From the NCBI GenBank assembly GCA_963921425.1, contig OY992833.1, positions 3,784,501 to 3,848,500 of the forward strand: 64,000 nt of DNA. The letters run 5' to 3'. The position numbers were made by a program, and so were the translations under genes. Source of the stretch: Dryas octopetala. Its lineage: Eukaryota; Streptophyta; Magnoliopsida; Rosales; Rosaceae. Below the pieces are notes generated by a model. The model worked only from the letters and a program-made list of their open reading frames with translations, had not been told where the DNA came from and searched no databases. This document shows, one piece after another, positions 45,954 through 58,335 of the stretch. Numbering within the stretch: the stretch's first letter is position 1; every line of letters starts with the position of its first letter.

Positions 45954-47603
45954 TATAGTTAAATGCACCAATCGTTCACTTACTTTCACGTTTTTTTCAG
46001 GTTGGTCCACAATTTTTTTTTTTTGTACCAAGTTGGTCCACTTTCTTTTTGACATTTACCTACTTGGTCCATTCCGTCAATTATGTTATAAATTCTGTTA
46101 AAATGAAGGACAAAATTGTCTTTTAATATTAAATAAATTTTTAATTATATTTCTAATTTGAAAAATATTATAACTAAAAAAAAAACCCAATAATTAGATT
46201 TAAAAAAGAAAAAAACAAAGAAACCAAGCCCATCGTAAATCCCCAGCCACCCCTCTTCCCTCCCTCAATCTCATTTTCTCATCTCCAATGGTGGAAGCAG
46301 AGGCAGATCGAGATGGGGTGAAGTTGACGCTCAGCCAAAGGGGCAGATCGAAAATGGATTTGGCTGCAAATGAAGAAGACGAAGCTGGATTAATTTGCAC
46401 ATCCAGAGAAAGAAAAGAATAGAGACAGGGGAAAATAGAGGGAGAGAGAAAATAGGAGAGGGGGAAGAGGGGTCACTGGCCTGGTGTGGTGGTGGGGCCA
46501 GTGCAGAAGGTCAGTGAAAGGGGGGAGAGGGTGGAGGGTGGTGGGTGGGTGAGTTGCCGATGGTGGATAGAGGGTTGTGGGTGGTGGGTATGGGCTGGGC
46601 ACGGGTTGGAGAGGGGAGGGGATAGTGTGTTTGATTTTTTCTTTTTCTTTTTGTCCTTTGCTTTTTTCCCAATTTTTTTTTGTTTTCTACAAGTGAGGGT
46701 GGAAGTGGTGGGGAGGGAGGATGGGCTACGGGTTGTGGGTGGAACCTAAGTTTCTTCTTCTTTTGTTTTTGTGTTTTTTCAATTATTTTAATTTTATTTT
46801 TGTAGCTGGGCATGAGTGAAGATCATGGGAAGTTGCAGAATAAGAAAGAAGAAGAAAAAAAAAGTAATGGCTATGGGTGTGATCAAACAACAAGAAGAAT
46901 TTGGGTTTACTGCAAATGGATTTTGAGTTTATGCAACTTTTGTTTATTGCAATTAAATGGATTTTGGGTTTACTGCATAATTTTAAATTTTGTGTGTGAA
47001 TTGCAAGCCAAATGTATGAAGAAGAAGAAGAAGAAGTTTAATTTCAGCTCAGGAATATTCTAAGAATGTTAGGAAGCAGTGTGAAACAGAGTTGGTGATA
47101 ACAAAATCAAAGAAGTCTAGAGTTGGTGATAACAAAATCAAAGAAGTCTGAGTCAAAGGCTAAAAATCACCTTGAAACCAATGGAAGCAAAAACGGGGAG
47201 AAACATCATTTACAAATGGATGTTGGTACTTTTACACCCATTGCATATCGAACTAAGAAGAAGAAGAAGCATAATTGTGGGGACTGTTATTTTTCTTTGT
47301 TGATCGATCTAAGGGTGTGGGATGTTTTTTGTTTGTTTTTAAAATTTAATTATTGGGTTTTTATTTTTTATTTTTAGTTCTGATATTTTTTAAATTAGAA
47401 ATAGAATTTCAAATTTATTTACTATGACAAGACAATTTTGTCCTTCATTTTATCAGAATTTATAATATAATTGACAGAATGGACCAAGTAAGTAAACATC
47501 GAAAAGAAAGTGGACCAACTTGGTACAAAAAAAAGATCATGGACTAATTTGGGAAAAACGTGAAAGTAAGTGGACCAATGGTGCATTTAACTCATAATGA
47601 ATA
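45954..47603. mobile_element. 1.65 kb foldback element with 240-base inverted ends
   Basis: The left arm (45954-46200) contains GCACCAATCGTTCACTTACT, ACCAAGTTGGTCCACTTTC and AAGGACAAAATTGTCTTTTA. The right arm (47390-47603) contains their complements. The interior is purine-rich on the plus strand, with GAAGAAG runs and a G-rich tract at 46430-46620. A short frame at 46288-46420 (MVEAEADRDGVKLTLSQRG) is unassigned. No transposase is seen. Confidence 0.85.
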
Positions 47604-48066
47604 TAAACACAATACAAGCTAAGAAAATTACTTCCGATCCAAAAATATGTGACACAGAAAAAGTCAAACTTTTAAATAATTATAATTATTTGTAGATTAC
47701 TGCTATATGTTTTCGATCAATTTCACTCATTTAGTTAAATTCCGATTAAAATTCTACCAAGTGCCTTATGCAATTGGTCATAGAGGCCAACCCAATTCCG
47801 TTTTATATAGGAAGTGATAAATTACCACTTGAAAAGACAAATTTACCAATGACATGATGCTCATGTGGTAGAATTTTATCGAAAATTTGACAAAATGAGT
47901 GTGATTAAAAACATATTGAACCACAGTGTATACCTAAAATGTTTAAACCACAAGTGTATATATAATTAAAAATTTTGTAGACAAGTGTATAAATAAAAAC
48001 TTTTGAACCATAAGTGTAACATTGAAATATCACCCAAACTACAGGTGCCATTTGTAAAATTTAGGC

Positions 48067-48242
48067 TTGTTTCAATTGCTTAATTTCGTCAAGTTTTTCA
48101 ATCTAAAAAAGTCAAGTTTACCCAACGATGCAAATTTTTCGATGGAAATAAACACATGAGGGGCACATGAGAGACACGTGAGGGAATAAATTAGATTTCT
48201 TAGGTATGACAAGATTAAGCAATTGAATCACAATTGAAACAA
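48067..48242. mobile_element. Small MITE, about 175 bases
   Basis: Terminal inverted repeats TTGTTTCAATTG and CAATTGAAACAA, with a second inner pair GCTTAAT/ATTAAGC. The flanking phrase GGTGCCATTTGTAAAAT occurs on both sides, so a local host repeat or a long target duplication surrounds it. Confidence 0.7.
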
Positions 48243-48284
48243 TTATTAAACTACAATATAAAAATTTAGGTGCCATTTGTAAAA

Positions 48285-50760
48285 TCAGCATATCTTAAGC
48301 TTCCAAGTGGTTCGGGATGGGAAGTAAGAGTGACAAGACACAATGGTGAGGTTTGGTTTGACAAGGGTTGGCAAGAGTTCTCTGAGTTTTACTCGTTGTC
48401 ACCGACTGGTTTTCGGATATGAGGGGAGTTCTGAATTTAAAGTTTGTATATTTGAACGAAGTAAGATGAAGATTGACTATCATGTGGATGATGATGAAGA
48501 AACTGAAGACGATGATGAATAAACTGAAGATGACGATGATGAATAAACTAACGATGATGATGAAGAAACTGAAGAAGATGATGATTCTCTTCAAATCTTA
48601 GACGATTTTCAAAAATGCCCAAAAATTAGGTAGAAATCTCCATTACCTTGTCTCAGCCTTGTAAGGAAAACAGAACAAGTAATAAAGCAAAGAACAACGT
48701 CAACTTGCATAATGTGGTTCCACAGTAGAGGTGTCAAACAGGTCGTCCTGGTCCATTTAAGTTAGACTCATTCGTGCTTCGTGTGGTTCCATGTAATAAT
48801 CGTGTTGCGCTCTTGTCGGCCCAAAGAGCTAAGACCTTGGCCCGGCACGGCCATGGCCCGGAGCCTATTTGTGCTCGTGTTGTGCCTTAAATAGGCCAGG
48901 CCATAAGCCCTTTTCTCTCTTTGGTTTTTTTAAGAGTTGAAAAATTATCTTATGTTATTTTTGCATGTTTATAATTAAATATTAATATGTTTTTTCTTGA
49001 ATAATTAAATTACTTTGTTGAAATCTTGTTAAAAAGGAAAAAAACAATGTTCAATAAGGCGTGCCTAATTTGGGCCAATGTGGTGCTCATGTGGTGTTTG
49101 GTTTGTTTTGTGCTTTTGTTGTGACATGCCGGCGTGCTTGGTAGAGTAAAACCTTCGGCCTGACCCAACCCATTTATTTATGTCGTGCTTATGTCAGCAA
49201 GCCGGTTTCGTGCTCGTGCCTTGTCATGCCCATTTTAATCGTCTTGTGCTTGTGCAATTGATCGAGTTGCAAGAAAGAGAAGCCGAAAAAATTATGTTCA
49301 ATCTAATGGCACAATGAATTGTAGAGGCATGTAACTCTTATGATGATACTTAGCCAACAAAAAGATGCAGTGGTCTAGACCTATTGATGGCTCAGAGAGG
49401 CCAGAAACTTGTCCCAGAAAGAGCAAGAGTATATAACAGCCACACATCTCTAGTTAACCAAGGATTAGTGTGCTAATATGTGATTCACTATACATGAATG
49501 ATGTCCACAATTAAAGTTGAAATTGGTAATAATTATATTAGAATGAGAAATTCTGAAAATTAATCAAATTATATTTTGTTGATTTTACTGTAGGCAAGTA
49601 CAAAATGTCAAAGACTGGTGGGAAGGTTACTCAAAGGCCTTCATTTTGTAGGGTTGCTAAAGGTTATTGTAGCTGCCAACAAGCACTCAAATGAGGTAGG
49701 GTCATTGACAACATATTTATCCAACTTTTCTTCAAACATAAATATTGTTTCCAAGTTACATATGTTTGTCTTCTATGGTTGTTTTTGTAGGGTCTAAACT
49801 GGCCTCTACATTTTCTCAAAGTCTTTTCTAGAATATATCAACTACGATTCACGCTCACCATCACATGTTGTGATACTAAATACTATTGAACTATATATCT
49901 ATTTTGTTGCAGCATGTACCGCTAGTGTTTCCCAGAGTTTCATTAAACCTCAACCCTTCAAGGAGACACGCAAACACGTGGCGTTATGGACTAAGATATT
50001 GTGAAGTCAATGCAAAAGAAAGATTAAAATTTGACTAAATTAGAGAAAAAAATTATGGAATATATATTAATTAGTTGGTCATTTTTTTAACTTATCGAGT
50101 TTTTTCCTGAACAATTACGATGCAGTGACACTTTCCTGTAATATCTTAGTATAATCTTAACAGGGAAAGATGATTCGCTCGCAAGAAATGGTGATTTTCC
50201 ACCATGCTCTAAAGAAGAGGAAGTCATAGCTCTTGAGAGAGTTAATGCTTTCAAATCTGAAAACCATTTCTTCAAGCTTCTCATGCAGCCCTCTTATATC
50301 CTTAAACTTATGTGGTAAGCTTTCTATAGACACCATGTTGTGCCATCACACTTTAGCTGACTTGTATCTGTAGACTGTGGATCATGTCAGTGTGGAAAAA
50401 GAACTAAGCTAAGATACATTTTTTTACAGAGGGTAAAATCATATGCGTTCTCTCTTCTAAAATTTGCTTATTATCTTTTCTGCTCTTCCTATTTTTTTTT
50501 TCGTGGTTTCCATCCAACTTTACCAAGACACAACTTTTGAATAATTTCCTTCGGATTTCGAATGGGAGGACTTGGTCTGTTGAGTTGAAATATGAACAAG
50601 GAAGAGCTAATTCAATTGTGGTTGGAGGGAATTCGACGAGATAATAATTTGGAAGTTGGTGATGTGTGTGTCTTTGAGTTGGTTAACAACATTAGACTTT
50701 ATTTGACGTTGTCTTTTTTCATACCCAAGGAGCTAGCTGCAAATTGCACCTTATGAACAG
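48285..50760 (+). pseudogene. REM-type B3 transcription factor, broken, two B3 domains
   Basis: B3 proteins bind DNA; REM members act in reproductive meristems. Domain 1 remnant: LKLPSGSGWEVRVTRHNGEV, then WFDKGWQEFSEFYSL (48289-48410), followed by a stop and frameshift. An acidic linker (DDDEETEDDDE, repeated with stops at 48483-48595) runs into SLQILDDF. Domain 2 pieces: LERVNAFKSENHFFKLLMQP (50229-50290), then ISNGRTWSVELKYEQGRAN (50553-50610), and in another frame NNLEVGDVCVFELVNNIRL (50644-50700). The N-terminal start of domain 1 is absent, and there are at least three stops and shifts. A hAT-like repeat sits in the space between domains. It is not functional. Confidence 0.85.
48727..49260. 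mobile_element. hAT-like non-autonomous repeat, left end
   Basis: Begins TAGAGGTGTCAAACAGG and is rich in GTGCTCGTG and CCGGCACGG phrases. A second piece of the same type lies at 51360-51627 and ends CCTATTTGACGCCTCTA, the inverted counterpart. The two may be ends of one element that later received or carries the B3 segment between them, or two separate truncated copies. No clear 8-base duplication was found. Confidence 0.6.
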
Positions 50761-51051
50761 GTAAGTAATCTATTGATTTTTTTTAATTTGTGCTCCATTT
50801 GGTATGCCATATGCATAACTAGCTTACACATATATGTTTTGTTTTTCTTGTGTTGGGGGAAGGCAACTCGCAGCAGAGGATCAATTTGAATCGAGAAAAT
50901 AAAAGAGAAGCCGAAGTAGGTGAGTATCTGAACCTTATTGAGCCATGAATTGTGAAACTAGCATGTCTAGCTCTCTTGATGGCTCTCCTACAAAAGAAGG
51001 TTGTGGAGGCCTGCAAATTTGAACTATATATATTTTGTTCTCTTTTTTTAT

Positions 51052-51180
51052 TTGTGTGTAATTATCTCATTCCCAATTTGTAGCAATTTACTCTTGGGTA
51101 ACATTTTTGTTGTTTGTGTGTAAATATCTCATTCCTAATTTGCAGCAATTTACTCTTGGGTAACATTTGCTTTTCTGTGC
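51052..51180. repeat. Direct tandem duplication, about 65-base unit
   Basis: TTTGTGTGTAATTATCTCAT and the following CAATTTACTCTTGGGTAACA block occur twice in tandem with a few changes. Confidence 0.85.
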
Positions 51181-51359
51181 TCATGTGATGTGGCAACATG
51201 CCATGATGGATTAACTTGATATGGAAACATGGTAATCTTCTATTAACATTTTGATCATACCTATTATTAATTATAAACCACCATTGCAAGGTAATGATTC
51301 AAATATCTATAGATTTATACTATGTATTACAACATAATTTTACTTAGCGTAGCAGAGGA

Positions 51360-51627
51360 GTCAAAAAGTAAAAAAAAAAATTATAATGAATTGCTTTTGC
51401 TTGGAAAATTGAATTTTCCAATTAAAAAGTTCTTTAAAAAAGAAAAAAAAACATTGTTAAACGAGTTATGCCCATTTTAGACTCATTTCGTGTTCGTGCT
51501 CGTGCTCGTACTATGCTTAGCTCGTGTTGTGTTGTGCCTAAATAGCCCCTTTACTTGTGTCTTTCTCATGCCGGGCCGACCCATTTCATGCTTGTGTCGA
51601 CCCAGCCTATTTGACGCCTCTAAACTA
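51360..51627. mobile_element. hAT-like non-autonomous repeat, right end
   Basis: GTGTTCGTGCTCGTGCTCGT and GCCGGGCCGACCC phrases, terminating CCTATTTGACGCCTCTA, which is the inverted form of the 48727 terminus with two mismatches in 17. Confidence 0.6.
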
Positions 51628-52915
51628 GACAAACGATTTGGATTGGAAAGTAAGACATACTTTTGGCATAATTTTATATCAAGCATTTTTTTTGTTAGAA
51701 TGGTTACTATAGGTAGCAAATATATATAAAATTAAAGTTGAAAACAATAAGAGGCAGCCCAATGCTCAAAGACAACTAAATAAAACCACACAATAGGCAA
51801 AACTAATTGACATAACAAATAGCCCGAAGACCCAACCACAAAAACAAACATGAAAGCTAAAACCCTAGACTTCAAAAAACAAGATAGCAGTCATCAAGTA
51901 GTTGTCACAACCAAACCCTATCCCTAAAACAACAAGGTAGCCGTCATCAGGAAGTTGACACCACCAAATTAACGCCACTAGGAAGAGCCACATTGACACT
52001 ATAAATTTGATGAAAACAAAGGGAAAAAAACAACATCAATTAAAATTAGAGAGAAAATAAATTAAACAAGGTAAATCACACTAGAGTAATTGATTTTTTT
52101 AAGGCTTTATTGAGACCCCAAGAAAATCATTTTGCACCCCTCTTGTATTATTTATACTTTTAATCCCATTTGATCAATTTAATTGTAAAATTGACCCTTA
52201 ATTGCTTTTCCACTGCCTAGAATAAGTTAATATTTTTATTTACATATTTTTATTTAAATACCAACATTGATGTCAATCATAAAATTATTATTTAGATACC
52301 AATTTCAGTAAATTGAAAATATTGTTTAACTTTATTTCATGGCATATAATTAAATTTTAAAAACAAAAATGAAAACACAGAATTAATCAAGAAGTTATAA
52401 GGAAACATTCGTATTTAAATTAATCAAATAAAAAATACAAAAGCTTTTGTGTGAAGATTTGGCAATTGAATAGATGATATATTATTGTAGCTACAGTATG
52501 GTTTTTGTACTTATAATTTAGGCCAAATTTCCTTAGTTCTTTTACCAGGTAAGTACGTAATAGATAGGTTGATTTTTCATTGAATTAATTACTATAGGAT
52601 ACAATATTATAACATATAATATGCCTATTATAAAAATGTAATAATAAGGTAAAAATTTAAAACTGGTAAGGCAATGTGTTTAGCTTGCTAGGTAACATTT
52701 TTTATGAGATTGTGATTTACATTTTTGCCCTTTTGTTGTTCATTTAATTGTTAGCAGTGGCAGAACCAAACACATGACTAACCCAGCTAAGAATTCTGCT
52801 AAAAGAAAAAGTGATTATATATATATATATATATAAGCCTAGTAGTTATAGAAGTTAAGATTAATGACTTATATAATACCTTTTAATTACTTTGAAAAAT
52901 TAAACTCATTAAAAT
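51628..52915. other. Intergenic, no gene seen
   Basis: AT-rich sequence between the hAT-like repeat and the MULE transposase remnant. It includes a short (TA)n at 52817-52836. I found no family-like reading frame. Confidence 0.5.
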
Positions 52916-55565
52916 TTAAAATAAAGGATCTGAAAAGTCAAAAATTCCAACATTTATCCACATATTCCTCCACTGGCTTTCCTCCTTTATAGAAAATGCA
53001 GCAATGTCATGTTTGCATGGGAACCCAGACAACTGCCACTTTCTGCATTCACATGTGTGCAAGTGTAAATCCACTACAAGCTGCTCTCCTGCCCCACCAT
53101 TGACTTGAAACTTAGGGCTACCAAACCACATGGTTGTATAGGTGGCAGCTTCTATTTTTCTATCTTGCAGCTTGTTCCAAATCTTGGGGCATACTTTATG
53201 AGGCTATTTCTTCATCTTCTCTCTCCTCATTTGGATCCTCCTCATCGGCAAACATCTTATCATTTCTAGCATTGTGATAATAGGTTTGTCTCTGGCTTGT
53301 AGTATGTTTTGGTTGAAGGCTTCACACATATTATTCATAATCATGTCACACTTCACAAATGTACTGAAGTGGGACTTTGACCACTGGCTTGGTGGTTTGG
53401 CAACAAACCATCTCCATGCCCCATCATCCAACAACCTTAATTCCTCCATTGCTTTCCCAAAATGTTGAACACAAGTGGCCTTGGTAGCCTTCCACAATGC
53501 ATCAGAAAGTACTTTACCTTTGTGTGTTTTCCTAAAATTGGTAAACAAATGTCTAGCACAAAACCTGTGCTCAGAATCGGGGACCACATAATTAAAAGCT
53601 CCTGGCAACCCTTTTTGCTTGTTAGAAATAAATGTCCAGCCATGTTGGTTCTCCACTTCTACATCATTCACTAGCAGACCTAAAAAGCATGTCCAAGAGT
53701 CTCTATTTTCCATTTCCACCATAGCGTATGCAATAACCTATGTCTCATTATTTGCATCTATTCCCACTGCACTGACCAACTGACCTCCGTACACCCCTTT
53801 TAGATGAAACCCATCCAGACTAATTATTGGTCTACAACCATCATTGAACCCCTTCTTGCAAGCTCCCATACACATATATAGTCTTTGAAACCTAGATCCA
53901 TCACACTTAATCTTGCAAGTTGTGCCTGGATTGGTCCTTCTGAGTTCATCACAGTAGTCCTATAGCAGGCCATATTGTTGTCTCTGAGTACCTTGAATCA
54001 GTTCCAGTGCCTTCTTCTTCGCTCTGTAAGCTTTCATCATTGAAACACCAACTTTATATTCAGATGTTGCAGTATCTACCAGAGACTATACTGGCATATT
54101 GGGGTCAGATTGAATCATATCAATAAACATCTTCACCATCCAGTTTACAGTAGCATTCTTGTTCTTGTGAATTCTTGTGCACATGTGTTCTTGCATAAAC
54201 ACCTTGATCTGCAAAGTGCTAGTATTGACATTTATCCTATTCATCCTTGATACATACATCTCCCAGGGACACAAACCTTGGCTTGCTTCATCCCCATCAC
54301 ATACGCACCCCAACCTATACTTCTCATTCTTCCAAAAGGTGATGTTCTTTCCATTAATTATTGCATATTGTTTGACTGCATCCCTTAGCACCTTACAATC
54401 ACTAAACAACATACCCAATTTGAACTGTGGATCCTTCATGTTAGTGGCAGGATTAAACTCTGAATAGTGGACTTGTCTCCCATCATCGTCCTGATCAGAA
54501 TCTTGCACACTAAGCAGTTCTCCATCAGAACACATGTCAAGTTCGTCATTTTCAAATTCAATTACTGGTATTTCTTCCATCATATTATTCTCACTCTCTC
54601 CATTCCTAGACTGTGAAGATGATCCAACCCACTCCTTTGCAAGGTCTACATTAGCCATAAAGTCATCATCATCCTCATCCATGCTGTAGTCACTATCTAC
54701 AAACCCATAGTCAGGGTCAAGCTCACTATCACTTGAGTCATCATGCTCTGATTACTCTTCATCATTGCCTCTGGATACACATGCTGCTTGTTTGGATATT
54801 CTTTTAGATCTTCTAGTAGCATATCTTCTAGTGACTCTTGGTACATCTTCTGCTCCTTGGTTTTTTTGGTTTCCAACAACGTGTTCTTGGTCTCTTCCAA
54901 ATTGATCATAATGACTGGTGCCTTCCTTAAGCGTTTTGTCCTTCTACCACCATATTTTCTCACCCTTGATGGCCCGGCTATATTAGCACATTTTGCTACA
55001 TGAGCACCTTTCTCAACACGTAAAGCTTCTAACAAGTTAGTTCCCTCCTCTATTAGAAAATCCCTTGTAGCATGAATTCCATCCTCAAACAATGGAGGTA
55101 CATCTCCTGTAGCATTTAATCCATCAATGTTTGGGTCATATTCATCTGCCACATCTTTAGCCTCTTCCATGATTCCATTCGCAAATCCCTGGTCTTCAGG
55201 GTTATCATTTTCTAGTTCTTCAATGTCTGCACTAACCCTCTTGTTTTCTACCACAACATCAAGATTATGCTCTAAGTATATCTCTATCTCCTTCACATTC
55301 TCATCAACAAGAGCACACATATCAAGAACATCCCTATCTGTCTTAAGCAGAGTTAATGCACCATCTAGACCCTTACCTGGCAACTTATAATAATAATTAA
55401 TTATTTGGTTTTCATACCCTAAGTGAGCTACCATACTATGAAGCTCTGTTAGGGACATTTTGTCATTTTCACAAAAGTCAAAGTAGTCCACCACTCCATA
55501 TAGAAGATTTCAGCCATTAAACTGCCAGGCACCATTTTGATGGTGAATAGATCTGGATCCACTGA
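52916..55565 (-). pseudogene. MULE (MuDR-type) transposase, degenerate
   Basis: On the minus strand, N- to C-terminus: a PB1-like domain (VDYFDFCENDKMSLTEL, from about 55560), an acidic region, the MuDR DNA-binding domain (FKLGMLFSDCKVLRDAVKQY, 54300-54430), and the transposase core. The core has DGFHLKGVYGGQLVSAVGID near 53760-53830, WTFISNKQKGL near 53620 and SEHRFCARHLFTNF. A SWIM zinc finger follows at 52990-53060 (CECRKWQLSGFPCKH). Breaks include stops at about 54098, 53961 (GLL-stop-DYC) and 53739 (NNET-stop-VIA) and a shift around 54690 between the two N-terminal frames. The second catalytic Asp expected in FISDxQKGL is Asn here. It cannot encode an active enzyme. Confidence 0.9.
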
Positions 55566-56350
55566 AAATGAACACAAAAATATGAGTAAACCCAAGATTT
55601 GGGACCCTTTAAGTTTGGGACCACTATTACTAAATATCTACAACCAAAGAGACATAAATAGACAACACACTGTTTTCAACCAAACTTTTTACACAAAGAA
55701 TAGTATTAAACTGAAGTACCGTGCATTATTTAATGTGAAGGCATCAACAACCGCATTCTCTTTCCCACCAAACAAACAAAACATAGTTACTTTAGTCCAA
55801 ACCCACTATCGTACAAACACAGACCCAAACAAGACAACTTTTTCAAAGTCTAGATTCGAAACTTACCGTACACAGGCATTCTACCCAAACGACCGCGAAG
55901 AATCCACGCCATGTGGTCAGAAATCGAATATATTCCCTGAAAAGGAATCGATTTTCGCAGATTTTAGATTTCCTTAGATTAGATGGGGAAGATGGAAGTG
56001 AAACGTCTAGCCTTTTGCCCCAACTGCAGCTCTTGATATTTTTAAAGTTTCAAAATTTTTTTAGGGATAAGAAATCATGGTATGAGTTTTTCAGGTGTGT
56101 AGGGTTCCATGTGTCAAGTTTTGGGCGGGAAAAATCTGCCACATCATCTAAAAAACCACATCAGCTTGTCCACGTTGGCACTTAACAGCACCCATAACAG
56201 AACCCTTAGCATAATGCATTTTTTCATGATTTTTGTTAATAGGTGGATGCATTTGAAATATTTTGTTGTTTGTAGACCCGTTTGAAATAGAACCCATAGT
56301 TCGTGGTAGTTTTTTGTAATTGAGCCTTTTAAATTCTAATTCTATAATTA

Positions 56351-57452
56351 CTTAACTACAAGGAGTAAAATTTTGGATTTCGGCGAAATTTCAATGGTAA
56401 TTTCGACGGCAGTTATGAATTTTAAATTTCGACAAAATTAGACAGAAACGACGAAAATTGCTATCAAAATATGAAAAATTTTGAATGAAACTTTACCATA
56501 TTTTTATTTAACATATTATCTACTACATTGATAAAAAACATTGAAGAAACCAAATTATATAGTAGGTTTCATGTGATATAAAATGAATATAATGCGCGCT
56601 GGAGGCAAATACTGTTAAATAAAATTAGTATAATAAATAAATGAAATTAGTATATTTTTTATACTATATAATATATACACTAAACTTTATATACTCTATT
56701 TACCTTAATACTCTTTATACTCTATAATCTATACATTAAACCCTATATACTCTATATTCTTTAGGATATGGTATAAGATATTAGAGTTTAGGCCCTTTAG
56801 AGTATTTTTAATTATTTTTTATATAGAATTTTATTATGGTTTAGAGTTTAAAAATAACTAAATGAAACCCTAAAAGAGCCAAACGAAACCCCAAACCTTT
56901 TTTTTTTCTTTTCCAATTGCCCAAAGGCCCCAAACCCCAATCAACCCTAAACTTTTTTTTTTCTTTTCTTTTCTTTTTTTCTTTTTTTTTTTATTCTTTT
57001 TTTTTTTCCTTTCCTTTATGGCTTCCACTTCTTCTCGTGACTCTCTCTTCTTCCCTCTCATTTCTCTCTCCCAGCCACTGTGTCGCATATGGCATATATG
57101 ATATATCTCTTTCTCTTCTCTCTCCTCCCTTTCTTGCGTCGGCCAATCTCTTCCTCCTTCCCCGATCTCCCTCTCTCCCTCCCCGATCTATTCTTCTCCC
57201 TCTCCGATCTCTTCTCTCTTCTCTCTCCTCCCTCCCCAATCACTCCGGTGGCTGGCTTTGTAACCGCCAGCAAGGAGAAGATTGACAGAGAGCCAGAAAA
57301 ATGGTTGGGTTTGTATGTGAGCGAAATTTCACCAAATTTTCGCTAAATTTCACCAAATTCGATAATTTTGGCCAAATATTGACGAAAAATTGATGAACTA
57401 GTGTTAAAGTTTTCATACCCCAAAAAAACGAAATTTAACTCCTTGCTTAACT
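56351..57452. mobile_element. Non-autonomous TIR element, about 1.09 kb, with 7-base TSD
   Basis: Left end CAAGGAGTAAAATTTTGGAT from 56359; right end complement of CAAGGAGTTAAATTTCG at 57429-57445. CTTAACT flanks both ends (56351-56357 and 57446-57452). GCGAAATTTC-type phrases repeat inside both ends. The interior holds repeated TATACTCTATA phrases (56660-56760) and a long T/C-rich block (56900-57240). No transposase. A second copy lies at about 60361-61463 because of the tandem duplication. Hydrophobic or basic ORFs across the T/C block are composition artefacts. Confidence 0.8.
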
Positions 57453-57958
57453 GTCATGGGTTATTTATATTAGCAGTAAACTGCTTATCTAATAGCACAC
57501 GGGCAATGAATACCAAATACCACACGAGCACTACTTACCTAATAGCATACGTCACTATTTGGTGCTTTGTATAATATAATAAACATTTTTCACACTTATG
57601 AATCAAACAACTAGTACGTAAGTAGTTGATTGGGACTCATTGTGGGCTTAATACATGCATAAAAACTACCATGGGTTTTTATACAACGTGATTTCAAAAT
57701 TATAAATTAATAGTGGGTTTTTCATTTTTATTTTAAATTGGGATAACTTATATATTAATTTATTTTTTAAAAAAAGTCAGTGTTTGATAGTAAGAAACAT
57801 TGTCATTGTCAGAAATTGGCAACCCAATAATCACATACAAATGATACTTATAGATATATAGCTTTTGTCATTTTGTTATACAAACATGTGCAAAATTAAT
57901 AAACCAACATAAGACAAAAAATCAAGCTTATTAAGTCACATCCACTCTAATTTCAACA

Positions 57959-58335
57959 GTAACAATGATTGTCACTATCAACTACCAAACAGTGGCAACT
58001 ATTGTTACTGTCAAACAGTGGCAACTATTGTTACTGTCAAACAGTGACGACCATTGTTACTGTCAAATAATGACAATCATTGCGAGTGGCAGTAACAATA
58101 AATATGATGCTATATATTCTCAAGCATTGTTACTATCAAATAGTGGCAACCATTATTACTGTCAAACAATGACAATCATTGTTATTGTCAAATAGTGACA
58201 ATCATTGTTATTGTCAAACAATAACAATCATTGCGAGTGACAGTAACAATAAATTTGATGCTATTCTTAAGCATAGTTACAGTCAAACAGTGACAATTAA
58301 TGTGAGTGATAGTAACAATGAATCTGATGTTATTC
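57959..58335. repeat. Minisatellite of hairpin units, about 27-base period
   Basis: About ten imperfect units built around TTGTTACTG-TCAAA-CAGTGACAA. Some units are TTGTTATTG-TCAAA-CAATAACAA (58205-58227), where the stem changed on both sides and still pairs. Units are broken up by AATAAATATGATGCTAT-like spacers. The same array recurs at about 61970-62346 in the second duplication unit. Confidence 0.9.

Noticed and set aside
46390..46813. Proline/histidine-rich minus-strand ORFs
   Set aside because: Product of a G-rich plus strand inside the 45954-47603 element; no domain or conserved start.
48295..48594. Minus-strand ORF rich in Ile/Phe resembling a membrane protein
   Set aside because: It is the antisense of the acidic Asp/Glu linker of the B3 pseudogene.
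54788..55390. Plus-strand serine-rich ORFs opposite the MULE N-terminus
   Set aside because: Antisense shadows of the transposase frame, duplicated with it at 58798-59400.
56870..57346. Basic and hydrophobic ORFs (also at 60859-61356)
   Set aside because: Long T/C-rich tract read in several frames; not proteins.
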